DNA of 43,229 nt from JAWXVD01 sp044425705 (GTDB taxonomy: Bacteria; Bacillota; Clostridia; Lachnospirales; Lachnospiraceae). The DNA lies in contig JAWXVD010000016.1 of NCBI GenBank assembly GCA_044425705.1, positions 1 through 43,229 of the forward strand, given 5' to 3'. The position numbers and the translations under genes are program-made. A model generated the notes under the pieces. That model was not told the DNA's origin. It did not search any database and saw only the letters and a program-made list of their open reading frames with translations. How positions within the stretch are numbered: position 1 is the stretch's first letter; every line of letters begins with the position of its first letter. Shown here in pieces: positions 1 through 7,809 of this stretch.

Positions 1-14
1 GGATAATTTGCCAT
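1..14 (-). CDS. 5' end of an unidentified minus-strand gene (partial)
   Basis: Only four codons (M-A-N-Y) lie inside the window, so the product cannot be named. The start is credible because a GGAGGT ribosome binding site (complement of 19-24) lies four bases upstream of the ATG, and a well-formed minus-strand promoter with a palindromic operator lies just behind it. The autoregulatory look of that operator suggests a transcription regulator of TetR or GntR type, but this is inference from the control region alone. Confidence 0.5.
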
Positions 15-25
15 AATAACCTCCA

Positions 26-76
26 ATGTATTACATGTATGTAATACATTGTATCATAAAAAAGACCACTTGGCAA
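26..76 (-). promoter_or_regulatory. Minus-strand promoter with 24-bp palindromic operator
   Basis: Reading on the minus strand, TTGCCA (71-76) and TACAAT (48-53) are separated by exactly 17 bp. The palindrome at 26-49 has perfect 11-bp arms (ATGTATTACAT) around two central bases and covers the -10 edge, the start point and the leader just before the ribosome binding site. A repressor bound there would block initiation. The -35 box lies inside the left arm of a separate 14-bp hairpin at 66-98. Confidence 0.6.
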
Positions 77-137
77 GAAAAATCTTCTTGTCAAGTGGAA
101 ATTGATGCGTTTATCCTAGTATATGAAAATATAAGTA

Positions 138-169
138 TTGTAACTAGAGCTATATTTTGATAGTATGAT
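138..169 (+). promoter_or_regulatory. Possible upstream promoter feeding a short terminated transcript
   Basis: TTGTAA (138-143) and TATGAT (164-169) are 20 bp apart. The stretch after it, with TATGATA followed by AAGAGGC, resembles the stretch after the promoter at 5320-5350. The spacing is poor for a plain housekeeping promoter, so this is a weak call. A transcript from here would end at the terminator at 181-215, giving an RNA of only about 40 nt. Confidence 0.3.
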
Positions 170-180
170 ATAAGAAGCAA

Positions 181-215
181 AGAGGCATCCAAGAATAATG
201 GAAGTCTCTTTTTTT
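181..215 (+). terminator. Rho-independent terminator upstream of the hydroxyacid dehydrogenase promoter
   Basis: AGAGGCATCC (181-190) pairs with GGAAGTCTCT (200-209) with one mismatch and one G-U pair, followed by a run of six T. No plus-strand gene lies before it in the window, so it either ends a very short RNA or insulates the next promoter. A hairpin that also opens with AGAGGC and closes with GTCTCT sits in the leader of the deacylase gene (5365-5405). Confidence 0.55.
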
Positions 216-220
216 AGAGG

Positions 221-251
221 TTGACTCTATAATAAAGATAGAGAGTATGAT
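221..251 (+). promoter_or_regulatory. MerR-type promoter A (19-bp spacer) for the hydroxyacid dehydrogenase
   Basis: TTGACT (221-226) and TATGAT (246-251) are separated by 19 bp. The spacer and box edges hold the inverted repeat ACTCT-N13-AGAGT. Over-long spacers with a dyad at this place are what MerR-family activators bind and distort to allow initiation. The same layout occurs at 5320-5350 and 14165-14195, and a MerR-family gene lies at 3206. The link between site and regulator is inferred. Confidence 0.7.
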
Positions 252-284
252 AATTTGAAGTTATGAGGAAGGGATGGAAATAAT

Positions 285-1271
285 ATGAAATTATTTTTTT
301 ATGCATTGAGAGAATTTGATGAACTAGAATATTGTGAACAGTATAAAGAGGAATTTGGAATTGATTTTGCTCATACGGCAGAATATCCTACACTTGAAAA
401 CGTATCATTAGCACGGGGATGTGAAGCAATTAGTATGACTCCATGTGAAATGTCAGCTCAATTATTGGAAGCGTTTGCAGGAATTGGTGTAAAGTATATT
501 TGTTGTAGATCCATCGGGTATGATCATGTAGATTTAATAAAGGCAAAAGAATTAGGAATGAAAGTTTCAAATGTAACTTATCCGCCTAATGGAGTAGCAA
601 ATTATGCGATTATGATGATGATGATGTGTACAAGAAATATGCAACATATTTTAAAAAGAGTAGAATTACAAGATTATTCCTTGAAAAAGAAATTAGGTCG
701 AGATCTTACGATGTGTACGGTAGGAATTATGGGAACAGGTAAGATTGGTGCTACCGTGATAAAACATTTATCAGGCTTTGGTTGTAGAATATTGGCATAT
801 GACCCATATGAAAATAAAGAGGTAAAAAAATTTGCAGAATATGTGAATTTAGAGTATTTATTTGAACAATCGGATGTGATTAGTTTGCATATGAATGCTA
901 CAGAAGAAAATCATCATATTATCTGTAAGGAATCTATACAGAAGATGAAGGACGGAGTAGTCATTGTAAATACAGCGAGAGGGAAATTAGTCGATTCAGA
1001 GGCGTTAATAGAAGGTCTTGAAAATAAAAAAATTGGTGGTGCTGCCTTAGATGTGCTAGAAAAAGAAGATGGGCTCTATTATTATAATCGTATGGCAGAA
1101 GTAATTGTTAATCGAAAATTGGCTATACTACGTTCATTTCCAAATGTGATTATGAGTCCTCATACAGCATTTTATACAAGACAAGACGTATCAGATATGG
1201 TGAAAGGATGTTTTGAAAGTGTAGAAGCTTTTGCCAATCATAAAGAAACCTGTCATGAGATTCAACTGTAA
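285..1271 (+). CDS. D-2-hydroxyacid dehydrogenase (D-lactate dehydrogenase/VanH-like)
   Basis: NAD-dependent reduction of a 2-oxo acid to the D-2-hydroxy acid in the cytosol. The 328-residue length is normal for the family. The Rossmann motif GIMGTGKIG is at residues 147-155, and the catalytic triad is visible as Arg232 (NTARG), Glu259 (LDVLEKEDG) and His293 (SPHTAF). It lies behind promoter A, which it shares in design with the deacylase and lyase operons. Since PLP gamma-eliminating enzymes release 2-oxo acids such as 2-oxobutyrate, a role in reducing that product is plausible. True substrate (pyruvate, 2-oxobutyrate or a branched 2-oxo acid) cannot be read from the sequence. Confidence 0.85.
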   Translation: MKLFFYALREFDELEYCEQYKEEFGIDFAHTAEYPTLENVSLARGCEAISMTPCEMSAQLLEAFAGIGVKYICCRSIGYDHVDLIKAKELGMKVSNVTYPPNGVANYAIMMMMMCTRNMQHILKRVELQDYSLKKKLGRDLTMCTVGIMGTGKIGATVIKHLSGFGCRILAYDPYENKEVKKFAEYVNLEYLFEQSDVISLHMNATEENHHIICKESIQKMKDGVVIVNTARGKLVDSEALIEGLENKKIGGAALDVLEKEDGLYYYNRMAEVIVNRKLAILRSFPNVIMSPHTAFYTRQDVSDMVKGCFESVEAFANHKETCHEIQL

Positions 1272-1352
1272 TCATGTGATACAGATGACGTGATATATTG
1301 TGTTATTAAGTTCAATAGGTCTGAAAAATAGAAAGGTAAGGTTGTGTGAGAG

Positions 1353-2090
1353 ATGGACTACAGAAATTTTATAGAAAATTATATCCAAGAATGTGTAAAA
1401 AATTGTCTTTGGAGCGAATTGTATAGAGAGGCAATTGTAGGATTCTCTTCTGCAGAAGACCCATTATATCAACAATTGTATGATGCCACAAATCGAAAAA
1501 TGTTGGAACCCAAAGATTTATTACCAACAGCAAAAACTGTAGTGAGTTTTTTTATTCCTTTTTCTGAAGAGATTGCAAAAAAAGTTGCATCGGGTGGGAA
1601 AATCAATCAAACATGGTCAGATATGTATTCTCTAACAAATCCTTTATTATCTGAAATATTAGATGGGTTACAACGGGAATTAAAAGAAAAAGGGATTGAT
1701 AGTGCAGGAGAACCGCCTACTATGAATTATGATCCAGTCCAATTAACAGCTAAATGGTCTCATAAATCAAGTGCAGTTATTGCAGGAATTGCAACCTTTG
1801 GATTGCACCGCTTATTGATAACTAAAAGTGGTACAATAGGGCGTATGAGTTCCTTGGTGATTGATTGTGAGCTAGAACCAACCCAAAGGCCAGATACAGA
1901 GTATTGTTTGTATAAAAAAAATGGAAGTTGTGGTATATGTATGGAAAGATGTCCGTCAGGAGCTTTGAAGCCAGATGGGTTTGATCGATTTCGTTGTAAT
2001 GCGTATCTAGATGGAAAAAATATTAGTGATTACGAACAAGGTTGCGGTATGTGTAGTACAGGACCATGTGCATTAAAGGGATTTGAATAA
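1353..2090 (+). CDS. Short QueG-like 4Fe-4S double-cluster protein
   Basis: The C-terminal third carries two cysteine clusters, CGICMERCP at about residues 193-201 and CGMC...GPC at about 231-239, typical of the double 4Fe-4S domain of epoxyqueuosine reductase (QueG) and relatives. At 245 residues it is much shorter than QueG (about 310-380) and lacks the C-terminal HEAT region, so it is probably not QueG itself but one of the small QueG-like electron-transfer proteins of clostridia. It starts at an ATG preceded by AGAAAGGTAAGG. The 81-bp gap after the dehydrogenase shows no clear terminator, so read-through from promoter A is possible. Confidence 0.7.
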   Translation: MDYRNFIENYIQECVKNCLWSELYREAIVGFSSAEDPLYQQLYDATNRKMLEPKDLLPTAKTVVSFFIPFSEEIAKKVASGGKINQTWSDMYSLTNPLLSEILDGLQRELKEKGIDSAGEPPTMNYDPVQLTAKWSHKSSAVIAGIATFGLHRLLITKSGTIGRMSSLVIDCELEPTQRPDTEYCLYKKNGSCGICMERCPSGALKPDGFDRFRCNAYLDGKNISDYEQGCGMCSTGPCALKGFE

Positions 2091-2192
2091 AAAGAATGGA
2101 TGGTCAGGGGAGAAAAGATTAAAGTGATATACTCTTATAATTTAAACTAGAAAAGTTAAAAAGAGTATCATAGTAAAGAGGATAAAATATAG

Positions 2193-3083
2193 ATGAGTAA
2201 ATTTACAGATTCTGAACATTATGAAATATTAGAAGAAACATTAAAATGGGAAAAAAAAGCACCTAAAGTAGCACAAGAACATGTTTTATATGGGGACTAT
2301 CAAATGAGACTAAAAGATGATTCAAAAGCATTGTATCATTATGAAAAAGCATGGGAGATGGGGGATGTAACAGCTTTATATGGGATTGCTATTTGTTTTA
2401 GGCAGGATAAGGAAACACAGAAAAAATATAAAATATACTATCCGGAAGTGTTTGCGTATTATTTAGAGAAGCGTCAAGGTACCTTGGAGGAACAATATCG
2501 TTTAGCTATGTGTTATGCATATGGGATAGGAACAAAAGTAGCGGAAGAAAAAGCCTATTGGTTGTTTTTATCCATAGGAAATGAGCATGGTGCTGCAATG
2601 TATGAATTAGGTCGAGCATTTGAGTTGGGTTTTTTAGGGTGCAAGAAAAACAGAGAACAAGCAATGAAATGGTATCGAAAATCATATGATTTACAATATG
2701 AACCAGCAATCTTTGCACATTTTAAGTTATTTAGAGGTTTCTTTGATGAATATCCCTATCAACGGGAAATTAAAGAAGCGACTAGTTTTTTGTTAGGTCA
2801 GTTGATACGTGTGGCAACAGTATCACCATGTCAAAATGCATATGAAAAAGTGATAGAATTATATGAAGCAGGGTATCCAGGAGATTCGGGAGAAGAGAAG
2901 ATAAAATTTCAAAAAAAAGCTGATTTGTATAGAAAACAATTAAAAGATAGTACACTGAAATATACCTATGGGAAATATATTATGTATACTGATTCTAAAA
3001 TATATCAAGCATATTTACAAAAAGAAAATGTTTCTGGAGAAGAACAATTGCATTTTTTACAACAACTAATATACAAAGGATAG
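2193..3083 (+). CDS. Sel1-repeat (TPR-like) protein
   Basis: Alpha-helical repeat protein of 296 residues with at least two Sel1-like units around residues 105-175 (for instance AMCYAYGIGTKV and MYELGRAFELGFLG), and TPR-like segments before them (residues 30-70). There is no signal peptide or membrane segment, so it is cytosolic. Sel1 proteins act as protein-binding scaffolds; no partner can be deduced. The ribosome site AAAGAGG lies 11 bases before the ATG. A hairpin (about 2127-2171, ACTCTT pairing with AAGAGT) stands in the leader. Confidence 0.7.
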   Translation: MSKFTDSEHYEILEETLKWEKKAPKVAQEHVLYGDYQMRLKDDSKALYHYEKAWEMGDVTALYGIAICFRQDKETQKKYKIYYPEVFAYYLEKRQGTLEEQYRLAMCYAYGIGTKVAEEKAYWLFLSIGNEHGAAMYELGRAFELGFLGCKKNREQAMKWYRKSYDLQYEPAIFAHFKLFRGFFDEYPYQREIKEATSFLLGQLIRVATVSPCQNAYEKVIELYEAGYPGDSGEEKIKFQKKADLYRKQLKDSTLKYTYGKYIMYTDSKIYQAYLQKENVSGEEQLHFLQQLIYKG

Positions 3084-3097
3084 TGTTGATGATATAA

Positions 3098-3128
3098 TTT
3101 ACAGTGTACATTTTGTATTAGGTATATC
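3098..3128 (+). promoter_or_regulatory. Possible 19-bp-spacer promoter of the MerR gene
   Basis: TTTACA (3098-3103) and TATATC (3123-3128) stand 19 bp apart, and TGATATA/TATATCA flank the segment as an inverted repeat. MerR genes are often autoregulated from such promoters. The CTCTATA half-site shared by the other three promoters is missing, so the call is weak. Confidence 0.3.
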
Positions 3129-3150
3129 ATATAAAGATGAAAAGCCACCC

Positions 3151-3194
3151 GACAATTGATTGCTAGAACAGCAATTGTCAAACTATATAAAAGG
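3151..3194 (+). other. Leader hairpin and extended ribosome site before the MerR gene
   Basis: GACAATTG (3151-3158) pairs perfectly with CAATTGTC (3172-3179), with an alternative inner pairing ATTGCT/AGCAAT. It is followed by AAAAGG and ATGGTGTTATT before the GTG start. The order (GRCAATT stem, short linker, A-rich SD, ATGG..TTATT, start codon) matches the leaders at 13463-13522 and 28653-28711. Confidence 0.4.
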
Positions 3195-3205
3195 ATGGTG
3201 TTATT

Positions 3206-4036
3206 GTGAAAAAATTATATACTATTGGAGAAACAGCTAAAATCGTAGGTATTTCAGTTCAAACTTTGCGGAATTATTCGGATTTCCCTTTTTTAAAGCC
3301 AGCAAGTATCAATGAAGAAACAGGATATCGATATTATAGTTTTGAACAATTTCATATTATTGACAGAATTAAATATCTTCGTAGGCTAGGACTATCATTG
3401 AAAGAAATTGAAGAAATCATGGTGGATGGAGAAGATGTGGATAAAATTATTTCTTATTTAGAAAATAGAGAAAATGTTTTAGAAAAACAAATAGAAGAAC
3501 TTTATTTGCAAAAGCAAGATTTAAGATGGTACTTAAATTATTTCAAATATTTAAATTACAATGAACTAAATGCTTTGCCCCATGTTACTTTTTTTGAAGA
3601 ACGATATATTTTACATACCCTTTGCGGTAAAGATGAAGAAATAGAAGAAATAGAAATTAGATTAGCGAAATTAAAGTTGAAATATGAGGAAAGTGAATTA
3701 GTTTATCGAAGACAATTTGGATATTTATTGCAGTATGAGGATATCATAAAGCGGAAATGGAATCCTACAAATTATTTTATTTATTTGGCCAACCAAGAAA
3801 TCTTAGAACAATTAGCAGATGAGTCAGATAGTTCTATTATGAAAATACCGGCAGGTGATTATTTTTGCTTTAGTTTTAGGCTTTATCATATGGAAAGTTT
3901 ACAGGTAAACTTGATTAAAGAATATTTCAAAGGGTTGGAAAGACCAATGTTTGTGATAGCCAATGAACATGAAGATAATTTGATTGAATATAAGGCTTGT
4001 CCCTATGAATTACAAATATTATTGAAAAAAGAGTAA
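3206..4036 (+). CDS. MerR-family transcription activator, BmrR type
   Basis: The N-terminal 70 residues form the MerR winged helix (YTIGETAKIVGISVQTLRNY, then GYRYYSFEQ and the RRLGLSLKEI helix). A long dimerisation helix follows (about residues 78-118), then about 155 residues resembling the GyrI/BmrR effector-binding domain, including IPAGDYFCFSFR. No metal-binding cysteine pattern is present, so an organic effector is likely. The GTG start has AAAAGG 11 bases upstream. It is followed at 63 bp by the amidohydrolase gene, probably in one transcript. Three promoters with 19-bp spacers nearby (221, 5320, 14165) are its likely targets; this is inferred from architecture. Confidence 0.85.
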   Translation: MKKLYTIGETAKIVGISVQTLRNYSDFPFLKPASINEETGYRYYSFEQFHIIDRIKYLRRLGLSLKEIEEIMVDGEDVDKIISYLENRENVLEKQIEELYLQKQDLRWYLNYFKYLNYNELNALPHVTFFEERYILHTLCGKDEEIEEIEIRLAKLKLKYEESELVYRRQFGYLLQYEDIIKRKWNPTNYFIYLANQEILEQLADESDSSIMKIPAGDYFCFSFRLYHMESLQVNLIKEYFKGLERPMFVIANEHEDNLIEYKACPYELQILLKKE

Positions 4037-4099
4037 GGTTAATCTTTAGTGATGTTACTTGAGATGAAATTTCGAGGCATGAAAAAGAGGGTGAAGAGA

Positions 4100-5281
4100 G
4101 TGAATGTTAATCTTATACAACAATTGCAGGAATATGCAGTAGCATTACGAAGAGAATTACATCAATATCCTGAGGTATCGTTAAAAGAAAAAGAAACTTC
4201 GGCTAGAATCTGTAGAGAATTGAATAAAATGAATATTCCATATGTAATAGTTGGTGAATATAACGTAATTGCAAAGATAACATGTGGAAAAGGAAAAAAA
4301 TTAGCATTGCGTGCAGATATGGACGCTTTAGAAATTGAAGAACAACTTCAGTTTCCGTTTCAAAGTAGGAATAAAGGTATCATGCATGCTTGCGGGCATG
4401 ATGCTCATGTAGCAGTGTTATTAGCCACGGCGAAAGGGCTGCTAGCTATGAAAGAAGAATTAAATGGCGTATATTATTTGTGTTTTCAACAGGCAGAGGA
4501 AGTAGGTCAAGGTGCCAGAGAATGTGTTGAATATTTACAAGCACAAGGAGGTGTAGATGCAGCGATTGCATTGCATATGGATGCAGGATTAGAAGTTGGA
4601 AAGATTGATATCAGTGAAGGGGCGAGAGGTTCAGGTTGTATTAATTTTATCATTGATATTGCAGGGAATGGAGGACATGGTGCACGACCAGATTTATCTG
4701 TGGATGTGATTCAGGTTGCTTGTGAAATTTGTACAAAAATAAAACAAATCCCTGTATATCATCATAATCCAAATCACAGGTGTGTCATAAATGTTTGTAT
4801 GCTACAAGCGGGAACGTGTTCCAATGTAGTACCACAAAATGCAACAATAAAAGGAACTATGCGTTTTTATAAAGATGGAGATGATGTAGTACTTACAGAT
4901 CAAATGAAAAAGATGATTTTGCCAATTGGTCAATCATTCGGAGCTGACATTCAAATCCAAATGATTGAATCTGTAAAATATCCAATTGTGAATGATAGCA
5001 CTAGCATTATGATTGCACATAAGGTATGTAAAGAAATTGGATTATCCATGGAACCAATGGATCCGATGGCTGGTTCTGATAATTTTTCGGAATTTTTGCA
5101 TAATTTTTCAGGGTGTTATGGGTTTATTGGTGCAAAGTCAACTAGAGTGGGGGCATGCGAAAGTCATCATCATCCTAAATTTGATATAGATGAAGCAGCG
5201 TTAGAAAAATCAATTTTATATCATTTGGCATATGTGAAAGAATTTTCTGGTCAATTTTTGTGGTGTAGTCACGAAAATTAA
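4100..5281 (+). CDS. M20D amidohydrolase (N-acyl-amino-acid deacylase/carboxypeptidase family)
   Basis: Cytosolic zinc hydrolase of the HipO/aminoacylase-type M20D family that removes acyl groups from amino acids. Metal-site motifs are present: HACGHDAH, QQAEEVGQGA, the downstream ALHMD, and ESHHHPKFD near the C-terminus. The inserted dimerisation domain starts around GNGGHGARPD. I chose the GTG at 4100 (393 residues) because AGAGGG lies 8 bases before it and the protein then begins near the family's usual LRRELHQYPE; an upstream ATG at 4079 or 4049 in the same frame is possible. It follows the MerR gene and precedes a second, unrelated deacylase, so two deacylating enzymes sit side by side. 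Confidence 0.85.
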   Translation: MNVNLIQQLQEYAVALRRELHQYPEVSLKEKETSARICRELNKMNIPYVIVGEYNVIAKITCGKGKKLALRADMDALEIEEQLQFPFQSRNKGIMHACGHDAHVAVLLATAKGLLAMKEELNGVYYLCFQQAEEVGQGARECVEYLQAQGGVDAAIALHMDAGLEVGKIDISEGARGSGCINFIIDIAGNGGHGARPDLSVDVIQVACEICTKIKQIPVYHHNPNHRCVINVCMLQAGTCSNVVPQNATIKGTMRFYKDGDDVVLTDQMKKMILPIGQSFGADIQIQMIESVKYPIVNDSTSIMIAHKVCKEIGLSMEPMDPMAGSDNFSEFLHNFSGCYGFIGAKSTRVGACESHHHPKFDIDEAALEKSILYHLAYVKEFSGQFLWCSHEN

Positions 5282-5319
5282 CATTTTCTAGAGGTTTATA
5301 AAAAATAGTTAAAAAAAGG

Positions 5320-5350
5320 TTGACTCTATAACTGTTATATAGTTTATAGT
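5320..5350 (+). promoter_or_regulatory. MerR-type promoter C (19-bp spacer) for the deacylase operon
   Basis: TTGACT (5320-5325) and TATAGT (5345-5350) are 19 bp apart. The spacer begins CTATAAC and carries a partial dyad (CTATAAC against GTTATATAG). The first 12 bases, TTGACTCTATAA, are identical to promoter A. The dyad is less perfect than in A and B. Confidence 0.6.
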
Positions 5351-5364
5351 GTTGCCTATGATAA

Positions 5365-5408
5365 AGAGGCAATGGCGCTTAAGAATATTAGGTGTTGTTG
5401 TCTCTTTT
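5365..5408 (+). terminator. Leader hairpin with short T run (possible attenuator)
   Basis: AGAGGCAATGGCGC (5365-5378) pairs along all 14 bases with GTGTTGTTGTCTCT (5392-5405), using six G-U pairs, and is followed by TTTT less two bases of stem. It lies between promoter C and the deacylase start, so it could end or slow transcription before the gene. The many G-U pairs and short T run make it weak. Confidence 0.4.
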
Positions 5409-5430
5409 CAATTATAGAGGGAGAATATGT

Positions 5431-6381
5431 ATGAAAGAAATATTACAATTAGGTGAGTTACAATGTGTACAAGGTGAAAAAGTACAGGGAATGTATACAT
5501 TTGCAAATACAGATATTGTCGCACCTGTTACATTGATAAATGGGCATGGTGAAGGAAGGATGGTTTTAATTACATCAGGAATTCATGGTGGAGAGTATCC
5601 AAGTATTGAAGCAGTGATAGAGTTGGCCAGTGAATTGCAACCAAACGAAATACAGGGTAGTATGATTATTTTTCATCCAGTGAATGTGGAAGGTTTTTTA
5701 GACAGGGCATCTGGTGTATATCCCCCATCTAAAGAAAATTTAAATCGACAATATCCAGGTACTGAAGAGGGAACAATAGGGCAACGATTCGCATATGCAT
5801 TAACCAATGATATTATAAAAAGATGTGATTTTATGATAGATACTCATGGTGGGGATCTTCATGAACAGTTACCTCCTTATGTATATTATCCAGGAGTAGG
5901 TGACGAAGATATTGTGGAACGTTCAAGACAAGCAGCATCAGTAGTAACAGTAAAATATATGGTCAAATCACAGTGTTGTGCCAATGCCTACCATATGTGT
6001 AATGGATTTGGGATCCCAAGCTTATTGTTAGAGATGGGCGGTAAGGGACTTTGGTCGCAGCAAGAAGTAGAAGATTATAAAAGTAATATTATAAATTTAT
6101 TAAGACATGTAGGTGTTATAGATGAACCTGTAATTATGCCAGAAAAAGAAGCTTACGTAATAACCAATGCTGCCTATATTGATGCGACACATTCTGGATG
6201 TTGGTATCCATTAGTTGAATTGGAAGAATATGTGAAACAAGGACAGCTGATTGGTGTGATTAAAGATTTTTTTGGGAATATATTAGAAGAGGTATATGCA
6301 GAATTTGATGCATTGATTCTATTTAACACAGTATCTTTAGCAATTAGAGCAGGAGATCCGATCATTACATATGGTATATAA
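5431..6381 (+). CDS. Aspartoacylase/succinylglutamate desuccinylase-family deacylase
   Basis: Zinc-dependent hydrolase of the AspA/AstE branch of M14 carboxypeptidases, expected to remove an acyl group from an N-acyl amino acid. Zinc ligands are visible as the HGGE motif in GIHGGEYPSIE (about residues 53-56) and the His of DTHGGD (about 140). NRQYPG supplies the substrate-binding Arg, and LLLEMGGKG holds the likely catalytic Glu. The ATG at 5431 (316 residues) is chosen because GAGGGAG lies just upstream; the frame is open to 5392 but without a better site. The next gene starts 33 bp later, so they form a two-gene unit closed by the terminator at 7645. The acyl substrate is unknown. Confidence 0.8.
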   Translation: MKEILQLGELQCVQGEKVQGMYTFANTDIVAPVTLINGHGEGRMVLITSGIHGGEYPSIEAVIELASELQPNEIQGSMIIFHPVNVEGFLDRASGVYPPSKENLNRQYPGTEEGTIGQRFAYALTNDIIKRCDFMIDTHGGDLHEQLPPYVYYPGVGDEDIVERSRQAASVVTVKYMVKSQCCANAYHMCNGFGIPSLLLEMGGKGLWSQQEVEDYKSNIINLLRHVGVIDEPVIMPEKEAYVITNAAYIDATHSGCWYPLVELEEYVKQGQLIGVIKDFFGNILEEVYAEFDALILFNTVSLAIRAGDPIITYGI

Positions 6382-6414
6382 GATTAAAATTTAAACAGTA
6401 TGAGGAGAGAAAAG

Positions 6415-7620
6415 ATGATAGGAATGATTAATGAAGAATGGGAATTTGAAACAAGATTGTTAAATGAGGGTGCCTACTTTCGTCAAGAAACTAGTAGCCC
6501 AGAAGCATTGCCAATACATATGGCAACAGCCCATAATGCTATTGATTTAGAAGATTTAGAACGTAGATATGATGTAGGGGGGTATTGTTATAACAGAAAC
6601 CGTAACCCTAATAGAACAGCATTAAACGAATTAATCAGTTGGTTAGAAGGGGGAGAAGCATCTATCGCTTGTGCATCAGGTATGGCAGCTATTTCAAGTG
6701 CAGTGATTGCTAATACAAAAGCAGGTGACCATATCCTTTCTGATAGGACTTTATACGGAGAATCGATTGAGATTTTTGAAGACATTTTAGGAAAATATCA
6801 AGTGGAAACAACATTTGCAGATTTTACAGATTTAGAGGATGTAAAATCTAAAATACAATCAAATACAGTAATGCTTTATACAGAAACTGTATCAAATCCT
6901 ATGATTGCTGTACCTGATTTAAAAAAAATAGCAGATATGGCCCACGAAAATAATGCTATTTTTATTGTAGATAATACATTTATGACAGGAGCATTGATTC
7001 AACCACTTAAATTTGGTGCTGATATTGTAGTGAATAGTTTGACAAAATTTGCCAATGGTCACTCAGATGCAGTTTGCGGAGCGGTAACTGGAAAAGCAGA
7101 AATCATTAAGAAAATATACGATTTGCAGGTATTGCTTGGTTCCCAAGCTGACCCGTTTACTTCATGGCTCATTTGTAGAGGGGTTCGCACATTAAACCTT
7201 CGCATTAAAAAGCAAAGTGCAAATGCATTAGCACTTGCAAAAGCATTAGAAGTATCTCCATATGTCAAAAAAGTATTTTATCCAGGACTAGAAAAACATC
7301 CACAACATGACATTGCAACAAATGAATTTGGACCAAATTATGGTGGAATGCTTAGTTTAGAAGTGGATGAAGATCGAGATAAAATGAATACTTTCTTGAA
7401 AAATATGAATTTAGCACATTATGCTATGACATTAGGGGGATATAGAACAACTTTATCATATCCACCACTTTCTTCACATTATAATGTACCTGAAAAAGAA
7501 CGTATTGAAATGGGTATTACAAATGGGCTGTTGAGAATTTCAGTGGGAATTGAAGAAGAAAAAGATATCGTGGCTGATTTTATGAAAGCATTAGAAATCG
7601 CATATGGCACATCAAAATAA
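6415..7620 (+). CDS. Cys/Met-metabolism PLP enzyme, paralogue 1 (gamma-lyase/synthase family)
   Basis: Fold-type I PLP enzyme of the cystathionine gamma-synthase/methionine gamma-lyase family, 401 residues. PLP Lys211 is in NSLTKFANGHSD, the pyridinium-binding Asp186 is in FIVDNTF, the stacking Tyr114 is in TLYGES, and the carboxylate-binding Arg is in LLRISVG. Two family signatures are altered: the usual NPT is NPN (RNPNR), and the usual GGxESLxxHP reads GGYRTTLSYP. The second enzyme at 14260 has the same changes, so both belong to a divergent branch whose reaction cannot be set from sequence. The ATG at 6415 has GAGGAG 7 bases upstream; an ATG at 6400 would overlap that site. It is cotranscribed with the deacylase. 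Confidence 0.8.
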   Translation: MIGMINEEWEFETRLLNEGAYFRQETSSPEALPIHMATAHNAIDLEDLERRYDVGGYCYNRNRNPNRTALNELISWLEGGEASIACASGMAAISSAVIANTKAGDHILSDRTLYGESIEIFEDILGKYQVETTFADFTDLEDVKSKIQSNTVMLYTETVSNPMIAVPDLKKIADMAHENNAIFIVDNTFMTGALIQPLKFGADIVVNSLTKFANGHSDAVCGAVTGKAEIIKKIYDLQVLLGSQADPFTSWLICRGVRTLNLRIKKQSANALALAKALEVSPYVKKVFYPGLEKHPQHDIATNEFGPNYGGMLSLEVDEDRDKMNTFLKNMNLAHYAMTLGGYRTTLSYPPLSSHYNVPEKERIEMGITNGLLRISVGIEEEKDIVADFMKALEIAYGTSK

Positions 7621-7644
7621 ATAACGGAAGAAAAATAGGATAAT

Positions 7645-7687
7645 AAAAGGTCAATGGCGACGTAACAAGAGCACATTGACTTTTTTT
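7645..7687 (+). terminator. Rho-independent terminator of the deacylase-PLP enzyme operon
   Basis: AAAAGGTCAATG (7645-7656) pairs with CATTGACTTTTT (7674-7685) with one G-U pair, and the T run covers 7681-7687. It separates the MerR-controlled pair from the transporter operon. Confidence 0.8.
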
Positions 7688-7809
7688 ATTATAAAAATGA
7701 GGAGTAGTGTAACTAGAATAAAAGATAATTTTTATTCGGAAATGTAAGTGTCGTGCTTTTTAAAAAGTGAGTATACTTAAAGTGATTATGAGAAAGGGAT
7801 GAAATGAGC

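Noticed and set aside
66..98. 14-bp hairpin that looks like a terminator
   Set aside because: On the plus strand no T run follows. On the minus strand TCTTTTTT follows, but its left arm contains the -35 box of the minus-strand promoter and no minus-strand gene lies immediately upstream, so terminator function is unproven.
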